Part shown: positions 59,106 through 64,000 of the stretch, piece after piece
Layout of the letters: each line of letters starts with the position of its first letter
How positions within the stretch are numbered: position 1 is the first letter of the stretch
Assembly (NCBI RefSeq): GCF_001422245.1
Contig: NZ_LMMM01000021.1
Location: 294,747-358,746 of the forward strand
Direction of reading: 5' to 3'
Source: Rhizobium sp. Leaf262
Lineage (GTDB): Bacteria; Pseudomonadota; Alphaproteobacteria; Rhizobiales; Rhizobiaceae
DNA length: 64,000 nt
The notes under the pieces: generated by a model
Databases searched by the model: none
What the model saw: only the letters and a program-made list of their open reading frames with translations
Told to the model about the DNA's origin: nothing
Program-made: the position numbers and the translations under genes

Positions 59106-60413
59106 TCATTTCGCTTTATTATCGTCCATAATGTCACGTGGCCAGACAACCGTGACCCGCGCGCCTGCGGCATCTGGTCCCCGGTTCTCGAATGTCAGCG
59201 TCGCGCCGGAACGCTCCAGCAATGTCTTTGCAATAAACAGACCAAGGCCCAGCCCGCCTGCGCGTGTCACGTCCTGACGCTTGGTGACATAGGGCTCACC
59301 GATCCGCGCCAGAATATCCGGCGCATAGCCTTGCCCGTCATCCTCTATGGTGACCGTGACGTGCTGGGCATCATGCGCGACCGTAACCGTTACGGATTCA
59401 CGGGCATAATCGACCGCATTTTCCAGCAGATTGCCAAGGCCATAGAGAATGCCGGCATTGCGCGCGCCCACGGGCTCCCCGTGGCGATCGCTTTTTTCAA
59501 CCAGCCGAAGCTTGATGCCGAATTCGCGGTGCGGCGCCATGACCTCTTCGATGAGTGAGGACAGCGGAAGCTTGCGCAAATGCTCCTCACCCTCCGCCGA
59601 AAGCGATGTCAGCCGGCGAAGAATGTCGCGGCAACGTTCGCTTTGGCTGCGCAACAGCGCCACGTCTTCGCGGAAACGCTCATCCTTGCCCAGTTCCCGC
59701 TCCATTTCCTTAGCCACGACGCTAATGGTGGCCAAGGGTGTGCCGAGTTCATGCGCCGCTGCGGCGGCCAGGCCGTCCAGTTGCGACAGGTGCTTTTCCC
59801 GCTCCAGCACCAGCTCCGTTGCGGCCAGCGCATCCGCTAGCTGGTTTGCCTCATGCGAAACGCGATAGGCATAGAAGGCGGCAAACAGCATCATGGCAAC
59901 GATGGAGCACCAGATGCCGATATGGATGATGAGCTGGATGGGCAATGTCTCGCCGGGATACCATGGAACAGGGAAGGGTGAGAACGCGATGGCGGTGACG
60001 CAAAAAAGTGCGAAAACCAGAAGCATCAGGGAATGTTTCATCGGCTGCGAAGCAAAGGCAATGATGACCTGCACGCAGATCAGCGGTGCAAACGGGTTGG
60101 AAAGCCCGCCGGTGATATAGATCAGCGCCGTCAGTTGCAGCAGATCGAAGGCGAGAAGAAGCGTGGCTTCCCAGGGCTCCAATCGATAAGTAGCCGGAAA
60201 ACGTGCCGACAGAAACAGATTTGCAACCGCGAGCGCGCCGATCAGCACCGCGCATGTCAGGAGCGGCAAGGGAAAATTCAGCCCGAAGGCAACGATCAGG
60301 ATCGTCGCGCTCTGCCCCACCACCGCCAGCCAGCGCAGCCAGACGATGGTTTGCAGGCGAATGTGACGGCTGGCACGGCCAAGCCGCGTGTTTTCTTCTG
60401 GCTGGTCTGCCAT
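59106..60413 (-). CDS. actS: Sensor histidine kinase ActS (RegB/PrrB family)
   Basis: 435 residues from ATG at 60413, after AGGAG. The N-terminal half has about six membrane helices. GGLSNPFAPLICVQVIIA holds the GG-x-x-NPF motif implicated in quinone sensing in RegB. LDGLAAAAAHELGTPLATIS is the H-box with phospho-histidine; SQSERCRDILRRLTSL contains a cysteine at the position matching the redox cysteine of RegB. DDGQGYAPDILARIGEPYVT and GGLGLGLFIAKTLLERSG are ATP-binding boxes. With actR it forms a redox two-component pair. Confidence 0.94.
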   Translation of the reverse strand: MADQPEENTRLGRASRHIRLQTIVWLRWLAVVGQSATILIVAFGLNFPLPLLTCAVLIGALAVANLFLSARFPATYRLEPWEATLLLAFDLLQLTALIYITGGLSNPFAPLICVQVIIAFASQPMKHSLMLLVFALFCVTAIAFSPFPVPWYPGETLPIQLIIHIGIWCSIVAMMLFAAFYAYRVSHEANQLADALAATELVLEREKHLSQLDGLAAAAAHELGTPLATISVVAKEMERELGKDERFREDVALLRSQSERCRDILRRLTSLSAEGEEHLRKLPLSSLIEEVMAPHREFGIKLRLVEKSDRHGEPVGARNAGILYGLGNLLENAVDYARESVTVTVAHDAQHVTVTIEDDGQGYAPDILARIGEPYVTKRQDVTRAGGLGLGLFIAKTLLERSGATLTFENRGPDAAGARVTVVWPRDIMDDNKAK

Positions 60414-60485
60414 CCACCCGTCTCCTCTGAAGCATGTCTCGCAAAACCATGAGCATTTTGCGGTGAGGACATGCGGAAATAGCAA

Positions 60486-62963
60486 TTACGTTCCGCGTGG
60501 TTTGACGCGGTTGGTCGGTTGGGCCGACGCGGGATCTTCCGGCCATGGGTGGCGTGGATAGCGTCCGCGCATATCCGCACGCACATCTTTCCACGAGCCT
60601 GACCAGAAACCCGGTAAATCCCGTGTCGTCTGTATCGGCCTGTGCGCGGGCGAGGTCAATTCCAGCAGCAGTGGCAATTTGCCGCCCGCCACCGCCGGGT
60701 GCTGTTTCAAGCCGAAAAGCTCTTGCACACGGATGGTCAGGGTCGGTTCTTCACCATCATAGCTGATCGGATGCTTCTGCCCGGTCGGCGCTTCGAAATG
60801 CGTGGGCAGCAGTTTAGAAAGTTCCCGCTGGGCCGAATGGGGAACCAGCGACAGAAGTCCGTCCATGATGCCGCCGGATCGGACATCCTGAATGCTCTTG
60901 GCATCATGCTGGAACGGCACGAACCATTCATACAGCCGCGCAACGAGCGCGTCATTGCTCGTATCCGGCCAGGGATCGCCAATGGTCCGGTGCAAAAAGC
61001 CCAGACGCTGGCGCAACTGCTGCGCTTCCTTCGAAAAGGCAAGAATGTTCAGCCCATATTCGCGAATGCCATTGGAAAGAGCCTGCGCTGCTTTCTCTCC
61101 AGTCGGTTTCCCAAGCGGCGTTTCCTCCAGAATAATCGCACCGATGCGGGTAACACGACGAGCACGAACCTGTCCGCTGGCCTTATCGAAAAACAGCTGA
61201 TCTTCTTTTCGGATGGCGTCCGGCAAATGCTCTTCCACGTCTTCTCGCCGTATCGAAGCTGCCGCCAGAATGCGCGGCTGCGCGGCGCGTCCGGTCACGT
61301 CGGCGACCACGAGCATCTTCTCGGTCGCCAGACGCTCTGTCTCGACAAGTTCCGCACCGCGCCCATTCGCCATGACATAGCGCCCACGTCCGCCGCGCTG
61401 AAAGGCAATGCGGTCAGGATAGGCGTGCAGCAGAAGCTCTCCCGCAGTTATGGGGTCACTAGACACACTTTGCGCCGCTCCGCCGGAGGAGGCGATCCGT
61501 TTCGCCAGACCCTTGGCCGCTGTGGCGCGTTCGCCTTTTTCCGGTCTGAAGCGGCGAAGTCTCTCTTCCAGATCGATATCGCTGCCGCCCAGCCCCTGTT
61601 CGGTCAAAAGCACCGCCAGCATCGCCGCCTCATGGCCATGCCCGGCCTCTTGCGCAGCAATGACCATGGCCGACAGGCGAGGGGGCATGGCCAGTTCCCG
61701 CATCTTCCTTCCACGCTGTGTGATCGCCCCTGCTTGATCCAGAGCACCAAGGCTCAACAGCAGACTGCGTGCTTCGCGAAGGGCTGTTTCCGGCGGCTGG
61801 TCCAGAAAGGCAAGCGATGCGGGATCGGTCACACCCCAATGTGCGAGATCGAGCGCAAGGCCGGAAAGATCGCTCGCCAAAATCTGTGGCGGCGTAAACG
61901 CAGGCAGCGCTGCCGTCTGGCCTGCATGCCAAAGGCGGATTGCGATACCCGGTTCGGTTCGCCCGGCACGTCCCGCACGCTGATCCGCCGAGGCGCGGGA
62001 CACCTTGACCGTCTCCAGCCGCGTCATGCCGGTGGATGGCTTGAACACCGGAAGACGCTGCAAACCGCTGTCGATCACCACCCGCACGCCATCAATGGTG
62101 ATGGAGGTCTCGGCAATCGAGGTGGCCAGTACGATCTTGCGCTTGCCGGGCTCCGTCGGCTTGATTGCCGCATCCTGTTCTTTCTGGGAAAGATTGCCGT
62201 AAAGCGGGATGATGCTCGTCTCCGGTCCAAACCGACCGTCTAGCCTCTCCACCGTGCGCGTAATCTCCCCCTGACCGGGCAGGAAAGCGAGGATCGACCC
62301 GCTTTCAGAGCCGTGTACCTCTATAATGGCCCTTGCAACTCTGTCTTCTATCCGCTCCTGCCCGGTGCGCTCGTCATATCTGACATCGATGGGAAAACTG
62401 CGGCCCAGACTTTTGATGACTGGTGCGTTCGTCAACAGGGCGCCGATCCGCTCCACATCCAACGTGGCCGACATGACGAGAATGCGCAGGTCGCCGCGAA
62501 GTCCTGCCTGCACATCCAGAGCCAAGGCGAGGCCGAAATCACCATCGAGGGAGCGTTCGTGAAACTCGTCGAAAATGACGGCAGACACGCCCTGCAGTTC
62601 CGGGTCATCCAGAACCATCCGGGCAAAGACACCCTCCGTCACCACTTCGATCCGGGTTTTCGCGGAGATGCGGTTATCCAGCCGCATGCGATAGCCCACA
62701 GTCTCGCCGACCGTTTCCTCCAGCAAGGACGCCATGCGGCTGGCGGCCGCGCGTGCTGCCAGCCTGCGCGGTTCGAGCAGAATGATCTTGCCATCCCCGC
62801 GCCAGCGCTGATCCAGCAGATAAAGCGGCACCAGCGTCGTTTTGCCTGCACCCGGTGGCGCGGAAAGCACCGCCTGACCGCGCTCTTTTAACGCCTCGCC
62901 GATCTCGGCAAGCACGTCGCTCACAGGCAGGGTTGGCAACGCTCGCGCTTCAGTCTGTATCAT
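60486..62963 (-). CDS. hrpB: ATP-dependent helicase HrpB
   Basis: 825 residues from ATG at 62963. HrpB is a DEAH-box helicase of uncertain cellular role. Motif I SAPPGAGKTTLVPLYLLDQR, motif Ia EPRRLAARAAASRMA, motif II VIFDEFHERSLDGDFGLALA and motif III VMSATLDVERI are followed by motifs V and VI (LATSIAETSITIDGVRVVID, SADQRAGRAGRTEPG). The C-terminal HrpB-specific region continues to the stop with the typical WKDVRADMRGRYPRHPWPEDP end. The frame is longer by 26 residues, overlapping the neighbour; the ATG at 62963 is preferred. Confidence 0.96.
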   Translation of the reverse strand: MIQTEARALPTLPVSDVLAEIGEALKERGQAVLSAPPGAGKTTLVPLYLLDQRWRGDGKIILLEPRRLAARAAASRMASLLEETVGETVGYRMRLDNRISAKTRIEVVTEGVFARMVLDDPELQGVSAVIFDEFHERSLDGDFGLALALDVQAGLRGDLRILVMSATLDVERIGALLTNAPVIKSLGRSFPIDVRYDERTGQERIEDRVARAIIEVHGSESGSILAFLPGQGEITRTVERLDGRFGPETSIIPLYGNLSQKEQDAAIKPTEPGKRKIVLATSIAETSITIDGVRVVIDSGLQRLPVFKPSTGMTRLETVKVSRASADQRAGRAGRTEPGIAIRLWHAGQTAALPAFTPPQILASDLSGLALDLAHWGVTDPASLAFLDQPPETALREARSLLLSLGALDQAGAITQRGRKMRELAMPPRLSAMVIAAQEAGHGHEAAMLAVLLTEQGLGGSDIDLEERLRRFRPEKGERATAAKGLAKRIASSGGAAQSVSSDPITAGELLLHAYPDRIAFQRGGRGRYVMANGRGAELVETERLATEKMLVVADVTGRAAQPRILAAASIRREDVEEHLPDAIRKEDQLFFDKASGQVRARRVTRIGAIILEETPLGKPTGEKAAQALSNGIREYGLNILAFSKEAQQLRQRLGFLHRTIGDPWPDTSNDALVARLYEWFVPFQHDAKSIQDVRSGGIMDGLLSLVPHSAQRELSKLLPTHFEAPTGQKHPISYDGEEPTLTIRVQELFGLKQHPAVAGGKLPLLLELTSPAHRPIQTTRDLPGFWSGSWKDVRADMRGRYPRHPWPEDPASAQPTNRVKPRGT

Positions 62964-62976
62964 GCCACTCACGAAT

Positions 62977-63924
62977 TCAGTTCTCTGCCTTGACGCTTTC
63001 ATAAGCGAGGATCGCGCCCGCCAGATCTTCCAGCGCAGCACCTACGGATTTGAACAGGGTGATTTCGTCGTCACTGCTGCGCCCCTGATAGCGCCCTGAC
63101 ACGAGATCGGAAAGCTCCGCGCGAAGATCGCCGCGTGTAATGATGCCCGCCTCAAGCGGCTGAACGATATCGCCGCCCTCTTTCAGCGCGCCCTCGAATG
63201 TATCCACATAAAGCGAGGCACGCTTGACCGCCACGTCGTCGCTTTCCCGCATGGAGGGTTTGAACGCGCCGACCAGATCGAGATGCGCGCCGGGCTTCAA
63301 CCATTCCCCCTTGATCAAGGGCTGTTGGGAAAGCGTCGCGCAGGAGATGATATCGGCGTTGCGCACGGCATGCTCCAGATCCGTGCAGGCCTTGGCATCG
63401 AAGCCGAGTTGGCGTGCCTCTTCCGCAACCTTCTCAGCCGCGCCGGAATTACGGCCCCATATATGGAACGAGATCAGCGGGCTGATCGTGGCATGAGCCT
63501 GCATCAGGTTCAGCGACAACCGCCCAGTTCCCACCATCAACATGGAAGACGCGTCCTTGCGGGCGAGATATTTCGCAGCCAGCGCCGACGTCGCCGCTGT
63601 GCGCCGCGCCGTCAGTTCCCCACCTTCAATCGCCGCCAGCATTTCACCGGTCTTTCCGGACGACAGAAGATAGGTGCCGAAAATGGTGGGCAGCGACCGT
63701 AGACTATTATCGGGAAAGACCGTCAGAATCTTCACCCCCATATAGGAGCCAGGCACCCAGGCGGGCATCATCAACAGCGTCGCGGCATCCTCTCCAGGCA
63801 CCTCCACATCATGATGGTGCCGCACCGGCATTACGCAGCCACTCTTAAACATGCTTTCTATGGCATCGATAAGGGCGGGCCAATGAAGGGCGCGACGTGT
63901 TTCTTCTTGGTTGAGAACCAGCAT
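62977..63924 (-). CDS. Ornithine cyclodeaminase/mu-crystallin family protein, possible pyrroline-2-carboxylate reductase
   Basis: 315 residues, full length. The family includes ornithine cyclodeaminases and reductases of cyclic imino acids. VPGSYMGVKILTVFPDNSLR, GELTARRTAATSALAAKYLA, the dinucleotide fold SMLMVGTGRLSLNLMQAHAT, and SYVDTFEGALKEGGDIVQPL-like and ITLFKSVGAALEDLAGAILA are all family features. The last form fits reductases for delta1-pyrroline-2-carboxylate, used in hydroxyproline and D-amino acid catabolism, as well as ornithine cyclodeaminases; the substrate cannot be settled from sequence alone. It is 13 bases upstream of hrpB. The last 76 bases of the window (63925-64000) show no feature. 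Confidence 0.85.
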   Translation of the reverse strand: MLVLNQEETRRALHWPALIDAIESMFKSGCVMPVRHHHDVEVPGEDAATLLMMPAWVPGSYMGVKILTVFPDNSLRSLPTIFGTYLLSSGKTGEMLAAIEGGELTARRTAATSALAAKYLARKDASSMLMVGTGRLSLNLMQAHATISPLISFHIWGRNSGAAEKVAEEARQLGFDAKACTDLEHAVRNADIISCATLSQQPLIKGEWLKPGAHLDLVGAFKPSMRESDDVAVKRASLYVDTFEGALKEGGDIVQPLEAGIITRGDLRAELSDLVSGRYQGRSSDDEITLFKSVGAALEDLAGAILAYESVKAEN

Positions 63925-64000
63925 GACAAACTCCCGGTTTGATGATCGGGAGTGACCTTAGCAATGTCGCATTGTCTGGTGAAGCTGGGCCGAGCAGATG

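Noticed and set aside
60642-62243. 533-codon plus-strand frame opposite hrpB
   Set aside because: Shadow of hrpB with arginine- and glutamine-rich translation.

Overview
The window is a contiguous, almost entirely coding piece of the main chromosome of an alphaproteobacterium of the Rhizobiales, most likely a member of the Rhizobiaceae (Agrobacterium/Rhizobium group). The case rests on gene content and order: mnmG-mnmE-rho-hemJ-hemE diverging from the DUF299/RP001-type regulator, then maf-aroE-coaE-dnaQ; secB next to fxsA; trpFBA-accD-folC; a TsaE-kinase fusion; a DivL-type kinase with tyrosine in place of the phospho-histidine; HPr/EIIA/short HprK beside a ChvG-ChvI pair; an ATP-type pckA; and a RegB/RegA (ActS/ActR) pair. 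I cannot name the species. I see no insertion sequence, prophage, CRISPR array, tRNA, rRNA or defence island.

Layout. 1-6019: minus-strand block (mnmG running off the left edge, mnmE, rho, hemJ, hemE). 6020-6424: AT-rich gene-free interval with three DnaA-box-like 9-mers at the conserved hemE/RP001 junction, the probable chromosomal origin. 6425-10031: plus-strand block (DUF299 regulator, maf, aroE, coaE, dnaQ). 10082-14184: secB and fxsA, then a Tim44-domain protein, mltA, an Smr protein and an XRE regulator. 14344-21015: gyrB, a nitroreductase, a FAH-family hydrolase, a small membrane protein, a PHB depolymerase and a DUF45 peptidase. 21119-26161: trpFBA, accD, folC. 26280-38252: a minus-strand run divL, tsaE-amgK fusion, murU, addB, addA, trxA. 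38456-43831: ahcY, HPr, EIIA, hprK, chvG, chvI. 44168-46325: pckA and arfB. 46351-51018: hisB, DUF2628, hisH, hisA, hisF, hisE, coaA. 51217-56519: hslVU, a DUF1402 protein, glcB. 56612-63924: a small secreted protein, an L,D-transpeptidase, mmcB, actSR, hrpB and an ornithine-cyclodeaminase-family reductase.

The content is housekeeping: replication and segregation (origin, parS-like sites, gyrB, dnaQ, addAB), envelope upkeep (mltA, MurNAc recycling, L,D-transpeptidase, DUF1402), central carbon switching (pckA, glcB, incomplete PTS with HprK, ChvGI), redox sensing (ActSR) and amino-acid synthesis. Gene direction follows a replication fork on both sides of about 6.2 kb, which supports the origin call.

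The most unusual signal is not a gene. Five copies of one identical asymmetric 14-base parS-like sequence (GATTCACGTGAAAC) lie at 1551, 7878, 16807, 21035 and 45794. All five point the same way relative to the proposed origin, and each carries a GANTC (CcrM-type methylation) site in its origin-facing arm. Other points worth a second look are the paired LacI-like operators before pckA, three half-sites before ahcY, the TsaE-AmgK fusion and a lysozyme-like pattern in the DUF1402 protein.
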